DNA from: CAMDPA01 sp965223035
GTDB lineage: Bacteria > Pseudomonadota > Alphaproteobacteria > Rhizobiales > Hyphomicrobiaceae
DNA: 64,000 bases
Assembly: GCA_965223035.1 (NCBI GenBank)
Contig: OZ244980.1
Coordinates: 3,162,001 to 3,226,000, forward strand
Direction: 5' to 3'
Below, one piece after another: positions 7,567-17,268 of this stretch; positions within the stretch are counted from its first letter, which is position 1, and each line of letters opens with the position of its first letter. The notes under the pieces were generated by a model. The model ran no database searches. It saw only the letters and a program-made list of their open reading frames with translations, and was not told where the DNA came from. The position numbers were made by a program, and so were the translations under genes.

Positions 7567-9174
7567 ATGCACGACGCGACCGTCACAGACCTGAAAAAGC
7601 GCGCCGATGCGGCTTGGCGCAAACGCCAGCTCTACGACCGCATGCTGCGCGACGTCTACGACTACGTCCTGCCCATGCGCAACGTCACCGGGCTGCATGT
7701 GCCGATGGGCGAAAGCGAGGCGGCCAAGCGCGTCGACAAGGTGTTCGACGCCACCGCCGTCAAGGCGGCCTTTCGCTGGGCCGGCCGCCTACAGCAAGAC
7801 GTCACGCCGATGTTTCACGATTTCTTTTCGATCGAGGCCGGCCCGTTGCTGCAGGACGGTGACGAAAAAAAGGCACTAACGGAGGAGTTTCAAGCCGTCG
7901 GTCGCATCGTCCACGGCATTATGCAGTCGGGCACCTATCACACCGCCAGCCACGAGATGTACACGGATTTGTATGCTGGCACCGGTCATATGCAAATCCT
8001 CAATGGCGACGACCGGGAGCCGGTGCGCACGCGGGTGGTGCCTGTGCCGGAAGTGGCGATCGAGGAAGGGCCCTGGGGCCGCGTCGAGCATTGGTATTGG
8101 AAGCGGCGTTGGCGCGCCGATGAGTTGCCGATTTTATGGCCCAAAGCCCGGTTTTCAGAGCAGATGCGTGGGCTCATCACCAACCAGCGCGACACCGAAA
8201 TCGAAGTCTGTCAGTACACCTATTACGATGCGCGCTCGCGCGACTACAAGCTGTTGGTTTGGGCCGACAAGGACGGCGACGCCGACAAACCGTTCTGGAC
8301 GGAAGCGTTTCGCACCAGCCCATGGGTGACCGCGCGTCTGTTCAAGGTACCGGGCGAAGCCTACGGGCGCGGGCCCGCCCAGCTCGCCATGCCGTTTATC
8401 AAAACCACCAACATGGCGCGCGAGTTGGCGTTGAAAGCGGCCGCGTTCGCGTTGATGGGCATCTGGGTCTATCGCGGCGATGGTGCCTTCAACCCCGACA
8501 CCGTCCGCTTCGAGCCGAAGGCGATGTGGCGGGTCAGAGCCACCGGCGGACCGCTGGGGCCGACCATTCAACGCCTGCCCATCCCACAAGATTTCGACAT
8601 TTCGTCCGTGATCATCGCCGACGAACGCGAGCAGATGAAAGCGGCGCTGTTCGACGACACCTTGCCACCCGATACCGGGGCGGTGCGCTCGGCCACCGAG
8701 ATCGCCGAACGGATCGCCCGGCGCAACGAGGATCTGGGCGGCGCCTACGGTCGGCTGACGCTGGAAATCGTGGTGCCGACGGTGCAGCGCTACATCGACC
8801 TGTTGGAGCAGCAGGGCTATCTCGACACCTCGCTCACCATCGACCAGTTGTTGACCCAAGTGCGGGTGATCGCGCCAATCGCGGCCGCACAGCAAGCCAG
8901 CAAGGTGCAGTCGGCGGTCAACTGGCTGCAGATGCTGCAGATGCTGGGCGGGCCGGAAGCGATGACGATGGCGGCCAAGGTCGAAGAGCTGGGCCCGCAG
9001 ATCGGGCGCTGGCTGGGCGTGGAGGAGCGGTTCATTCGGTCCGGCGCAGAGCGCCAGGAGATGATGGCCAACGCGCAGCAAAAGGCCGAGGAGGCCCACC
9101 AGGCGGAGCTGGCCAAGGCGATGCCACAACCGCCGCCGCAGCAGCAGCAGTTCCTCGATGGAGGCGGGCTGTGA
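7567..9174 (+). CDS. Portal (head-to-tail connector) protein
   Basis: 535 residues, matching the T7-type head-to-tail connecting protein family: KKRADAAWRKRQLYDRMLRD at the start, FDATAVKAAFRWAGRLQQD, and a long helical C-terminus ending in a Pro/Gln run (PQPPPQQQQF). Twelve copies should form the ring through which DNA enters and leaves the head. It lies 7 nt after the previous gene, and its stop overlaps the next start (GTGA). Confidence 0.88.
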   Translation: MHDATVTDLKKRADAAWRKRQLYDRMLRDVYDYVLPMRNVTGLHVPMGESEAAKRVDKVFDATAVKAAFRWAGRLQQDVTPMFHDFFSIEAGPLLQDGDEKKALTEEFQAVGRIVHGIMQSGTYHTASHEMYTDLYAGTGHMQILNGDDREPVRTRVVPVPEVAIEEGPWGRVEHWYWKRRWRADELPILWPKARFSEQMRGLITNQRDTEIEVCQYTYYDARSRDYKLLVWADKDGDADKPFWTEAFRTSPWVTARLFKVPGEAYGRGPAQLAMPFIKTTNMARELALKAAAFALMGIWVYRGDGAFNPDTVRFEPKAMWRVRATGGPLGPTIQRLPIPQDFDISSVIIADEREQMKAALFDDTLPPDTGAVRSATEIAERIARRNEDLGGAYGRLTLEIVVPTVQRYIDLLEQQGYLDTSLTIDQLLTQVRVIAPIAAAQQASKVQSAVNWLQMLQMLGGPEAMTMAAKVEELGPQIGRWLGVEERFIRSGAERQEMMANAQQKAEEAHQAELAKAMPQPPPQQQQFLDGGGL

Positions 9175-9518
9175 GGATCGACGACGAGTTGTTGCGCAAT
9201 CTCGGTCAAGACGGCTGGGACGGCCTGCGCGCCGACCCGGATCGTTTTCAGCGCGACATGGCGCAGCTGCTCACTGAGGCGCGTGATGAAGCCGCTCCGA
9301 TCGCCGCCGTGTTCGCAGGCCCCGAGGGCACGAAGGCGTTGGCCTGGTTGGTCAAAAAAACCTTGTTACGGCCGCCGACCGAGCAGGAGCAGACCGCCAA
9401 GACGTGTGAGGAATACGCCATTCTGAAGGCACGGCGGGAGGGCCAAAACGGTGTGATCTGGATGATTTTGCAGGCTATCGATGTCGCCCGCGGTGAGGCG
9501 ACGGGAGGGGAAACATGA
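9171..9518 (+). CDS. Bbp19-like small phage protein
   Basis: 115 residues from GTG 9171 (GTGA overlap with the portal stop; GAGGCGGG upstream). Contains VFAGPEGTKALAWLVKKTL and AILKARREGQNGVIWMILQAID, resembling the Bbp19 family of BPP-1-like phages, which sits between portal and scaffold and is often described as a small capsid-assembly factor. No catalytic motif is visible. It ends as ATGA with the scaffold gene. Confidence 0.6.
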   Translation: MRIDDELLRNLGQDGWDGLRADPDRFQRDMAQLLTEARDEAAPIAAVFAGPEGTKALAWLVKKTLLRPPTEQEQTAKTCEEYAILKARREGQNGVIWMILQAIDVARGEATGGET

Positions 9519-10384
9519 TTTTGCTCTGGATGCGGATGTGTTTTAACGCCGAGGGTGCGGCCAACGGAGCGGACACGCCCCCCACGCCGCCAGCGACACC
9601 AGCTACGGCACCGGCACCGGCTCCGGCGCTAGCGCAGCACGCTGTGACCATAGCGACGGGCTTGCCACCGGTCACAGACGCGGCCGGCGAAGGTTCGCCG
9701 GCGGCCTATATTCCGGCCGGCATACCGGAGGCGTTGCGCGGCGCCAACGAGCGCGAGACGCTGGACAGGATCGCCGCCGACTTCGCCAACCGGCCCCAGC
9801 CGCCCGATAAGCCCGGGGCCTACGAACTGAAACTGTCGGACGAGGTCAAGGCCAAGTTCGGCGACATGAGCGAAGATCCGGTGCTACCGATGTGGCGTGA
9901 GACCGCCCACGAGCTGGGGCTGTCCAACGAACAGTTCAGCGGTGCCTTCGAAAAGCTCTATACGCGGATGGCTGAGGCCGGGCTGGTGGACGACCCGATC
10001 AACATCGACAACGAGCTGCAACGGCTGGAGCCCGCCTCGGGCGATACCCGGCATAAGACGGCCGCCGCCGCCCAGCGGGTCAACGCGGCGGTGAATTGGG
10101 TGGAGGGGCTGTTGACCCGCAATGCGCTGTCGCAGGGCGAGGCGGCCGAGCTGGCGCAGGTGGCGGCCACCGCCAACGGGGTCATGGCGTTGGAAAAGCT
10201 GATGCGGCTGGCCGACCACCACGGCCTGCAGGGCGGTGGCGACATCGCGCCAACCGGTGACACGTTGGAAGGTTTGCGCGCGCTGATGAAAGACCCGCGC
10301 TATGACCTGCGCGGGCCCCAAGGCGATCGCAACTTCGTCGCCGACGTGGATACCCGGTACCGGAGACTGCACACCGGCCGGTGA
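9515..10384 (+). CDS. Head scaffolding protein
   Basis: 289 residues: a disordered Ala/Pro/Thr-rich N-terminus (to ~45), then PDKPGAYELKLSDEVKAKFGD, a signature of podovirus/siphovirus scaffolds (a Pro-x-x-Pro-x-x-Y segment before the helical core), and a mostly helical acidic remainder. Directly upstream of the capsid gene, which is the standard place. It should template prohead assembly and then leave the head. Confidence 0.75.
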   Translation: MILLWMRMCFNAEGAANGADTPPTPPATPATAPAPAPALAQHAVTIATGLPPVTDAAGEGSPAAYIPAGIPEALRGANERETLDRIAADFANRPQPPDKPGAYELKLSDEVKAKFGDMSEDPVLPMWRETAHELGLSNEQFSGAFEKLYTRMAEAGLVDDPINIDNELQRLEPASGDTRHKTAAAAQRVNAAVNWVEGLLTRNALSQGEAAELAQVAATANGVMALEKLMRLADHHGLQGGGDIAPTGDTLEGLRALMKDPRYDLRGPQGDRNFVADVDTRYRRLHTGR

Positions 10385-10392
10385 GCCCGGCG

Positions 10393-10425
10393 CTCCAGTT
10401 GACAGCGTAAAAAACCAGCTAGGGT
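10393..10425 (+). promoter_or_regulatory. Phage promoter P4, before the capsid gene
   Basis: CTCCAGTTGACA (10393-10404), 15-nt spacer, TAGGGT (10420-10425). About 70 nt further the capsid start is preceded by a TTGGGGGG run, the same leader feature seen after P5, which suggests boosted capsid and fibre synthesis. Confidence 0.6.
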
Positions 10426-10494
10426 GATGGCACATCAGTGCACGGCCAACAGCCCGGCGTTGACGGCGGGTGATGGCGATCTTGGGGGGCTGTC

Positions 10495-11376
10495 ATGACC
10501 ATTGAGGTCGAACAATGGTACAAAAATCAGTGGGCGGATAACGTCATCATCCGCTATCAAAATCGAGGCTTTGTGCTGAAGGGCACGACCGAAGGTCCGG
10601 TGCAAATCGACGGTGACAAGTTCTATTTTTTGCGCACCGGGCAGATTGAGGCGCAGCCGTACAGCAAGGGCGACGCGGTGAGCGGGCTCAATCCGGAAGA
10701 CGATAAGGTCGAGATGAAGAGCACGGAATGGGACGCCGCCGTCGAGCTCTACGATTTCGATCAGTCGCGCATCACGCCCAACGAGGCGCAGACCCGCCAG
10801 GAGCAGTGCGCGCGGGCGTTGGGTCGCCGCTCCGATATGATCATCTACGATGCGGTGATGGGGGCGCAGCTGGAGCGCGATCAGGTGTTCGGGTCCTACA
10901 CCCAGCCGTTCGATCCGTACCTGTTCAAACAGGGTTTGGAAAAGCTGATCGACAACGACGTCGAGACCGAAGTCGGGGTGTTCGCGCCGCTGCCGTCGCT
11001 GGCGTATTCGCAGCTGGAGACCTATCAAATCTTCGCCAATGCCGACTGGATCGGGGGTGATTTGCCGCTCACCAAGATGGTGAAGCACAAGAGCTGGGAT
11101 ATCGCCAACTGCTTCATCCTGCCACCGCACCTGCGCCAAAAATACACCAGCGGAACTGAGCTGAGGTTTCGCATTTGGGCCAAGTCGGCGATCGGGGCCG
11201 GTCACAACGACAACGTGCGCAACGAGTGGACGCGGGAAGGTCGGTACAAGCGCTATCTGGTCAATCACACGATCGACGGGGTGGCAGTGCCGTTACAGAC
11301 GGCGGGCATCATCGAGTTTCAGATGAAAGCGGACAGCAAGATCGAAAGCGAGATCGTCCGCACCGACAACGTCTAA
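10495..11376 (+). CDS. Major capsid protein
   Basis: 293 residues. Placed right after the scaffold and behind its own promoter and G-rich ribosome site. The sequence is of the BPP-1/podovirus head-protein type, without a cleaved leader: YKNQWADNVIIRYQNRGF at the start, ELYDFDQSRITPNEAQTRQE and FEKLIDNDVETE-like helical segments, TSGTELRFRIW near the end. Gene order is the main reason for the call; HK97-fold membership is inferred. Confidence 0.75.
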   Translation: MTIEVEQWYKNQWADNVIIRYQNRGFVLKGTTEGPVQIDGDKFYFLRTGQIEAQPYSKGDAVSGLNPEDDKVEMKSTEWDAAVELYDFDQSRITPNEAQTRQEQCARALGRRSDMIIYDAVMGAQLERDQVFGSYTQPFDPYLFKQGLEKLIDNDVETEVGVFAPLPSLAYSQLETYQIFANADWIGGDLPLTKMVKHKSWDIANCFILPPHLRQKYTSGTELRFRIWAKSAIGAGHNDNVRNEWTREGRYKRYLVNHTIDGVAVPLQTAGIIEFQMKADSKIESEIVRTDNV

Positions 11377-11473
11377 CAGCGAAAGAGCGTGGTGATGCGA
11401 AAGGGTTCCGGCCGAGCTAGTCGCAGGCGCGGTCAACCCTGTCGCTGCAACCGGCGCAACAAGGAGACGCACG

Positions 11474-11761
11474 ATGGCTTTCAACAAAAGCGCGCTGCAG
11501 ATCGACTTCGGCCGCGGCAACTATGGCCCAGGTCCCGACGGTACCAAGACCTTCCGGCGCGCCACCTACATCACCGGCGACTCCGCGTCGGTGGTCGAGG
11601 CTTCCAACTATTTCAACGCCGCCGCCAGCCGCCTGCCGAAGGGCACCGTCATTCAGGCGGTGCTCGACGCCGACGGCACTGTGCAGCACAAAAACTACAT
11701 CGTCAGCAACAACACCGGCACGGTGGTGACGATCAAGCTGCAAAAGACCTCAAGCGACTGA
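11474..11761 (+). CDS. Small putative head decoration/structural protein
   Basis: 95 residues from ATG 11474 behind AAGGAGA. Probably beta-rich (TYITGDSASVVEASNYFN, GTVIQAVLDADGTVQHKNY, GTVVTIKLQK). Its place after the capsid gene fits a decoration or head-completion protein. No recognised family. Confidence 0.55.
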   Translation: MAFNKSALQIDFGRGNYGPGPDGTKTFRRATYITGDSASVVEASNYFNAAASRLPKGTVIQAVLDADGTVQHKNYIVSNNTGTVVTIKLQKTSSD

Positions 11762-11774
11762 TCGGGGCCGCCCG

Positions 11775-12380
11775 ATGGCCACCCGGCTCGAACTGATCCA
11801 AAAACAGCAGGCGCGCATCGGTGATGAGCCGTTGCGTACCGAGACCGACGCCGGCGCTGATACCTATCTCGCGGTCTTCGAGGACACGCTCGACCACCTG
11901 CTGGCCAAACATGCGTGGAATTTCGCCACGCTGACGCGTCGGCTGACGCGGCTGGTGGAGCCCCCCGCTGCACATTGGCGGTATTACTATCAGTTGCCAT
12001 CGCTGATGGTGGGCGCGCCGCGCGCGGTCTATGACCGAGCCGATTGCCGCCGGCCGTTCACCGGCTACGAGCTGTTGGAAAACCGGTTGGCGACGGATGC
12101 CGCGGCGATTTGGCTGCGCTTCACCAAACGACCCGACATCGCCGTCTGGCCCGGCTATTTTCGCGAGCTGCACACGATCGCGTGCATGGCCGAGCTGGCG
12201 CTATCGGTGCGTGAGGACAGTGTCCTGGCCGATCGCTTGTACCTGCGCGCCTATGGCCCGCCGCACCTGATGGGCATGGGTGGAATTTTCGGCGAGGCCT
12301 CGGCCCTGGACGAACAAGCACGACCGTCCACGGTGGTGGCCGATGGGTTCAATCCCTTCATTGACGCCAGGGAGGCGTGA
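11775..12380 (+). CDS. Tail tubular protein A-like gatekeeper (gp11-like)
   Basis: 201 residues. Helical start RLELIQKQQARIGDEPL, then FEDTLDHLLAKHAWNFATLTRRL, YYYQLPSLMVGAPRAVYD and WLRFTKRPDIAVWPGYFRELHT, the pattern of T7 gp11 relatives (dodecameric adaptor between portal and nozzle). Followed after 3 nt by the nozzle gene. Confidence 0.75.
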   Translation: MATRLELIQKQQARIGDEPLRTETDAGADTYLAVFEDTLDHLLAKHAWNFATLTRRLTRLVEPPAAHWRYYYQLPSLMVGAPRAVYDRADCRRPFTGYELLENRLATDAAAIWLRFTKRPDIAVWPGYFRELHTIACMAELALSVREDSVLADRLYLRAYGPPHLMGMGGIFGEASALDEQARPSTVVADGFNPFIDAREA

Positions 12381-12383
12381 ACC

Positions 12384-15300
12384 ATGCCGCGTCGCGCTGA
12401 CCTGTCCAACACCTTCACCAAGGGCGTGCTCGATCCCCGACTGAGCGAGCGGATCGACCTGGCCCATTATTACGATGGCCTGGAAAGCGCGCTCAACATT
12501 GAGGTGTTCCCACAAGGCGGGTTTCGACGGCGGGCGGGCACCAACATGATCGCCCGATTGCGACGTCGACTGGTGCCAATCCGGCTGTCGTCGTCGATGG
12601 TGCAAGCGCCGAACGGGGGAACGATCGCCTACTTGGTCGATCAAAATGAGAAGACGATCTTTCGGACCGCGGCCGCAACGTCCGGTACGTTCGTGATCGC
12701 CCAGTTCGACTTGGGCACTGCTCAGGACATCGTTTTCGTTGATGTCATCGATTTCGCCTGCGCGAACGGCTATCATCCGCGCAGCCTGGCCGTGCAGTAT
12801 CACGACGGCCAGATCTGGCGCGATTTCGGACCCGGCGACGGCACCGCTCGCAAGGGAATGGCATCGACCAGCGGGCGAACGCGTCGTTTTGGTGGTGCGC
12901 CCGGGCAAACGCAACGGCGGCAACACTGGCGGTTGGTGACCCATGGCGCGGCGAATGCTGGCTCCATCAGCATCTTGGACGTGCAGCTGTGGCGCGAGAA
13001 ACGGCAGCTGTCCACGGTCAAGGCCGGCACCTTCGCGCGCGCCACCGACCTGGTCTACGAGTGGTTGCTGACCGACCACAACGTCGACATTTTCCAAAAC
13101 GGGGTGTATCGGGCCTCGATCGCCGTCGACATCGATGCCGCCCAAATCGAGCAGGTATTTCCAACCCAATCACTCGACACGCTGTTCCTGTTCCACGAGG
13201 ACGTGCACACCGTGTGGATCACCCGCCAGGGGGCCAGCGATGAGTGGAATTCGCAACCAGCCCCGTTTGATCATGTGCCAACGTTAACCAGTGGCACCGC
13301 ATTTTCCGGCGATCAGGACGAGGTGCAGGAACTGCGGCTGCCGGGTTTGGCCGACGGCGACAGCTACCTGTTGTTGTTGGAGGCGAAGGCCTCGGTAACC
13401 ATCACTCATCGTCCCGGGCAGGCGGCAGTCGACATTCGTGGGGAGCTGCTTCGCATGGGCGTGCCGACCGGCGTGGTGGTCACCGACTTACAGGAGACGA
13501 CGCCGGCATTTAGAATAAACTTCACCGGTAACGCCGGCCGGCGACGCTGGCCGGTAGTGTTCGCGGTGGCGACCAGCCGCGACGACCTGGCGCCGGTGAC
13601 AACCATCGTCCAACGCGGCGTCGATGTCTCCGAGCCATTCATGTCGGCCAAGACCGGCTGGCCGCGCTGCGGGGTGACCTATCAGGAGCGGTTGCTGGTT
13701 GCCGGCTTTCGCGGCGCGCCGCTGACCTTCGGCGTGTCCCAATTCGGCAGCCCGTTCAATTTCACTGACGATGGCAATCCGTTGACGGCCGATCTGGCTT
13801 TTTTCGCGACGCTCGATTCCGACCAGCTGGACGTGATCCACGCCATTTTCATCGGCCAGCACATTCAGATGTTCACCGAGACCGGCGAATGGTTCGCCGA
13901 GGCGCGCACGATCGATGCAACGCAGCCGTTCAACGTGGTGTTGGCGACCCGATATGGCTTGAAATCCAGTGTGCAGCCGATATTCATCGACGGCGCCACC
14001 GTGTTTGTCCAACGCGGCGGACGGGTTTTGCGCGACTTCGTCTATTCCGATCTCGAACAATCGTACGCAGCCTCGCCGCTGTCATTGCTGGGTCCGCATT
14101 TGGTGACCGGCGTCGTCGCCATGGGCTACCGGCCGGCACGCTCGACCGATGAAGGCAACCACGTCTATCTGGTCAACGCCGATGGCACCATCGCGTTCTT
14201 GCCGTTGATGCGATCGCAGGAGGTGGTGCCGTTATCACCGTGGCAAACCGATGGTGCCTTCCGCGGCGCGTTCGGCGACATCCTAGCCCGCAGTTGGCTG
14301 ATCGTTGAGCGGGCGACGCCGACCGGTGGCGCCGATCTTTACCTGGAAAAGCTCGACGGCAGCCACACCCTGGACGCCGCCAGCCATGCCAAATGGGAGG
14401 TCGCGCAGCACACGGTCACCGGTCTTGATCACCTTGAGGGTAAACAGGTTTGGGCGTGGGCCGATGACGACTTGATGGGTCCATTCAGGGTCGACCGCGG
14501 TGCGATCACACTGCCGCGACCGGCTAGGATGGCGATCGTCGGGTTGTTCCCGACGCTTCGCGCGCGGCTGCCGAAGCTGCGCGAACAGCTGCAGTCAGGC
14601 CGGGTCTGGCGCCCACCTGCGCGGGCCTATGAGGTGGAACTGGCGCTGGCCGGAACCGGGCAGATCGACCTGGCGGTCAACGGCGGACCGTTTCGCGATG
14701 TGCCGCTGACGTTCGGTGCTGACCGCGCGCTGGATATCGGCGCGACCCAACCACGCATCAGCACCGACGCGGTCTTCGACGGCGGCGATCGGCACGCGAC
14801 AGACTTCGACGCGCTGGGGAATCTGATCGAGAGCATCGTGATGATCCCGGGGACGGGCGAGTTCGTGTACGATCCCCGACCCGTGACATGGCTGGGCTCC
14901 GGCGCGACCCGCGGTTACGAGAACAAAAACACGCCGCCGCGCTCCACCGGTTGGCCCACCGACTGGACGGTCTCGCTCAACCAGCTGCAGCAGCAGTATC
15001 CCAAGCTGCGCCACGTGTCGCTGGTGGTCAGCTGGTTCGGCACCGATCTGCGGGCCGGCCATTGCCGGGTGCTGCCCGGCGTCGACAGCGCCGACAAGAT
15101 CACGGTGCCGCTGGCCTGGTCGGTCAATGAGACGGTGCGCGACCAAGCTTACGTCGTCAGCAAGCACGAGGGCCGGGCGGCCTACGGCGGCACGCCGGCG
15201 GACCGATCGGTGGTGGCGGCGATCCGCGATCTCAACGCGCGCGGGCTGGCGGTGACGTTGAACCCGTTCATCCTGATGGACGTGCCGCACGCCAACCCGC

Positions 15301-16721
15301 TGCCCGACCCCTATCAGCCCGGCGCCCGCCAGCCGGCCTACCCGTGGCGCGGACGGATCACGCCGACCCCGGCGCCGGGCCAGCCCGGCTCGCCCGACAA
15401 AACCGCGGCGGCGGGCGCGCAAATCGCCGCCTTCGTCGGCAGCGCCGGCGTCAACGATTTCAGGATCGCCGGCCGCGACGTGCGCTATCACGGCCCGGCC
15501 GAGTGGTCGTTCCGCCGCCACATCCTGCATTATGCCTGGCTCGCCAGATTGGCCGGCGGCGTCGACGCGTTTGTGATCGGCTCGGAGCTGCGCGGGCTGA
15601 CCCAGGCCCGCGACGGGCCGGGCCGTTATCCGTTCGTCGACGCCCTCAAGCGGTTGGCCGCCGATGTCAAGTCGATCCTGGGGGCCGGCACCAAGGTGAC
15701 CTATGGCGCCGACTGGTCGGAATATTTCGGCCACCAGCCGGCCGACGGGTCGGGCGATGTTTATTTTCATCTCGACCCATTGTGGGCCGCGCCCGCCATC
15801 GACGCCATCGGCATCGACAATTACTGGCCGCTGGCCGACTGGCGCGGCGGCTGGGGGCTCGACGGAAAAAAATGGTTGAGCATTCATGACCGCGACTACC
15901 TGGCGGCCAACATCGAGGGCGGCGAGGGCTACGAGTGGTACTACGCCTCGGACGCGGACCGCACCGCGCAAGCGCGCACGCCGATCACCGATGGTCTTGG
16001 CAAGTCTTGGGTGTTTCGCTTCAAGGACGTGCGCAACTGGTGGCTCAATCAGCATTTCGACCGGCCTGGCGGGGTTGAGCGTTCAACGCCGACCGCCTGG
16101 GTGCCGCAATCCAAGCCGGTTTGGTTCATGGAGATCGGTTGCGGCGCCATCGACAAGGGCTCCAATCAACCCAACAGGTTCCTGGACCCGAAGTCATCCG
16201 AAAGCGCGCTGCCGTATTTCTCGACCGGCTTGCGCGATGATTTGATGCAAAACCGGCACATCAGCGTGCTGCACGCCTGGTATGCCGAGACCAAGAACAA
16301 CCCGCTCTCGCCGCGGTACGGCGGGCCGATGGTCGACCCGCGGCGGCTTTATGTCTACTGCTGGGACGCCCGTCCCTACCCGGAATTTCCGTTCGGCTGG
16401 ACGCCTGAACGGCGGGATCGGGCGCGGCGCGATCACGATGATCACGGCACGCCCGGCCCGATCTGGGGCGATTCGGCGAACTGGGCGACCGGGCACTGGC
16501 TCAATGGTCGGGCGCAGAAAAACCCGAGTAACACTGGGCAGTCCGCCAATCGGGTCGGCGCCAGGCCGGAGCTGCCAATGGGCTTACGGCTGCTGACCGG
16601 CAACATCAGGATCACCAATCTGCGCGGGTTTTCCCGGCATCCCACGATCGAGGTGTCGCAATCGGTCCCCGCACCGTTGGAGCTGAGGGCGATCCGTTAT
16701 CAGGTGGTGCATCATGGCTAG
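12384..16721 (+). CDS. Tail nozzle protein fused to a GTA-type TIM-barrel (glycoside hydrolase-like) domain
   Basis: 1445 residues. The first ~800 follow the podovirus nozzle (gp12-like) pattern: SNTFTKGVLDPRLSERIDLA at the N-terminus and a long beta-propeller-like body. From about residue 820 the text changes to that of the gene-transfer-agent gp15/megatron TIM barrel: PGTGEFVYDPRP, TDWTVSLNQLQQQYP, SLVVSWFGTDLRAGHCRVLP, AYGGTPADRSVVAAIRDLN, YPWRGRIT, DKTAAAGAQIAAFVG, VIGSELRGLTQARD, VTYGADWSEYFGH, ending with SANWATGHWLNGR near residue 1370. This domain is normally part of a siphovirus-like GTA baseplate protein and resembles glycoside hydrolases, so it probably contacts or cleaves surface polysaccharide. 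A ~70-residue tail remains. Confidence 0.85.
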   Translation: MPRRADLSNTFTKGVLDPRLSERIDLAHYYDGLESALNIEVFPQGGFRRRAGTNMIARLRRRLVPIRLSSSMVQAPNGGTIAYLVDQNEKTIFRTAAATSGTFVIAQFDLGTAQDIVFVDVIDFACANGYHPRSLAVQYHDGQIWRDFGPGDGTARKGMASTSGRTRRFGGAPGQTQRRQHWRLVTHGAANAGSISILDVQLWREKRQLSTVKAGTFARATDLVYEWLLTDHNVDIFQNGVYRASIAVDIDAAQIEQVFPTQSLDTLFLFHEDVHTVWITRQGASDEWNSQPAPFDHVPTLTSGTAFSGDQDEVQELRLPGLADGDSYLLLLEAKASVTITHRPGQAAVDIRGELLRMGVPTGVVVTDLQETTPAFRINFTGNAGRRRWPVVFAVATSRDDLAPVTTIVQRGVDVSEPFMSAKTGWPRCGVTYQERLLVAGFRGAPLTFGVSQFGSPFNFTDDGNPLTADLAFFATLDSDQLDVIHAIFIGQHIQMFTETGEWFAEARTIDATQPFNVVLATRYGLKSSVQPIFIDGATVFVQRGGRVLRDFVYSDLEQSYAASPLSLLGPHLVTGVVAMGYRPARSTDEGNHVYLVNADGTIAFLPLMRSQEVVPLSPWQTDGAFRGAFGDILARSWLIVERATPTGGADLYLEKLDGSHTLDAASHAKWEVAQHTVTGLDHLEGKQVWAWADDDLMGPFRVDRGAITLPRPARMAIVGLFPTLRARLPKLREQLQSGRVWRPPARAYEVELALAGTGQIDLAVNGGPFRDVPLTFGADRALDIGATQPRISTDAVFDGGDRHATDFDALGNLIESIVMIPGTGEFVYDPRPVTWLGSGATRGYENKNTPPRSTGWPTDWTVSLNQLQQQYPKLRHVSLVVSWFGTDLRAGHCRVLPGVDSADKITVPLAWSVNETVRDQAYVVSKHEGRAAYGGTPADRSVVAAIRDLNARGLAVTLNPFILMDVPHANPLPDPYQPGARQPAYPWRGRITPTPAPGQPGSPDKTAAAGAQIAAFVGSAGVNDFRIAGRDVRYHGPAEWSFRRHILHYAWLARLAGGVDAFVIGSELRGLTQARDGPGRYPFVDALKRLAADVKSILGAGTKVTYGADWSEYFGHQPADGSGDVYFHLDPLWAAPAIDAIGIDNYWPLADWRGGWGLDGKKWLSIHDRDYLAANIEGGEGYEWYYASDADRTAQARTPITDGLGKSWVFRFKDVRNWWLNQHFDRPGGVERSTPTAWVPQSKPVWFMEIGCGAIDKGSNQPNRFLDPKSSESALPYFSTGLRDDLMQNRHISVLHAWYAETKNNPLSPRYGGPMVDPRRLYVYCWDARPYPEFPFGWTPERRDRARRDHDDHGTPGPIWGDSANWATGHWLNGRAQKNPSNTGQSANRVGARPELPMGLRLLTGNIRITNLRGFSRHPTIEVSQSVPAPLELRAIRYQVVHHG

Positions 16722-17268
16722 CGTGGCGATGGTTGGATTTTCGGCGATCTCGGCGATCGCATCGGCGATGCCGGCGGTCTCGACAGTGGCCGGCATTCTG
16801 GGCGGCGTTGCCACCGCGGGCTCGGTGCTGATGGGCATGCAACAGGCCCGTCAGCATGAGGTGGCCGGGCAAATCGGCCAGCAAGAAGCGCTGTTCAAGT
16901 CGAAGCTGGCGCTGCTGGAGGGGGAGCGGCAAGCCAACGCCAGCGCGGCCAAGGCGGTGGAATTGCGACGTGATGCGGTGCGCCGCGTCGCGGCCGCCCG
17001 GGTCGCGTTCGCCGGCTCCGGCATTGATCTGTCGTCGGGTCAACTGAGGAACATAGAGGGCGACATCGAGAACGAGCTCGACTACGGCCTAAAAGTCGAG
17101 GACTTCAATACAAAAATGGCGCGTGGGGACGCTGCTCTGCGCGCGTCACAGCTGAGGATGCAGGGGGTCAACATCGCGCGGGCCGGCAAGATGAAGGCCG
17201 ATGCTGCGCGCATGGGGGCGGCGGTGCGCGGCGCGCAAGGTCTGCTTTCCATCATCCGGCGGGGCTAG
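16714..17268 (+). CDS. Internal virion protein, gp14-like
   Basis: 184 residues, overlapping the nozzle gene by 8 nt. Residues ~10-45 are hydrophobic and Ala/Gly-rich (ISAIASAMPAVSTVAGILGGVATAGSVLMG), then a long helix (EALFKSKLALLEGERQANASA, RRDAVRRVAAARVAFAGSGI) and SSGQLRNIEGDIENELDYGLK. This fits the T7 gp14 type of ejection protein, which inserts in the outer membrane at infection. Confidence 0.75.
   Translation: MASVAMVGFSAISAIASAMPAVSTVAGILGGVATAGSVLMGMQQARQHEVAGQIGQQEALFKSKLALLEGERQANASAAKAVELRRDAVRRVAAARVAFAGSGIDLSSGQLRNIEGDIENELDYGLKVEDFNTKMARGDAALRASQLRMQGVNIARAGKMKADAARMGAAVRGAQGLLSIIRRG

Noticed and set aside
8136..9170. Open frame upstream of the Bbp19-like start
   Set aside because: Out-of-frame reading of the portal gene; real sequence begins at GTG 9171.
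14595..16055. 486-codon open frame on the minus strand
   Set aside because: Antisense to the TIM-barrel half of the nozzle gene; GC-rich codon mirror with no motif or ribosome site.
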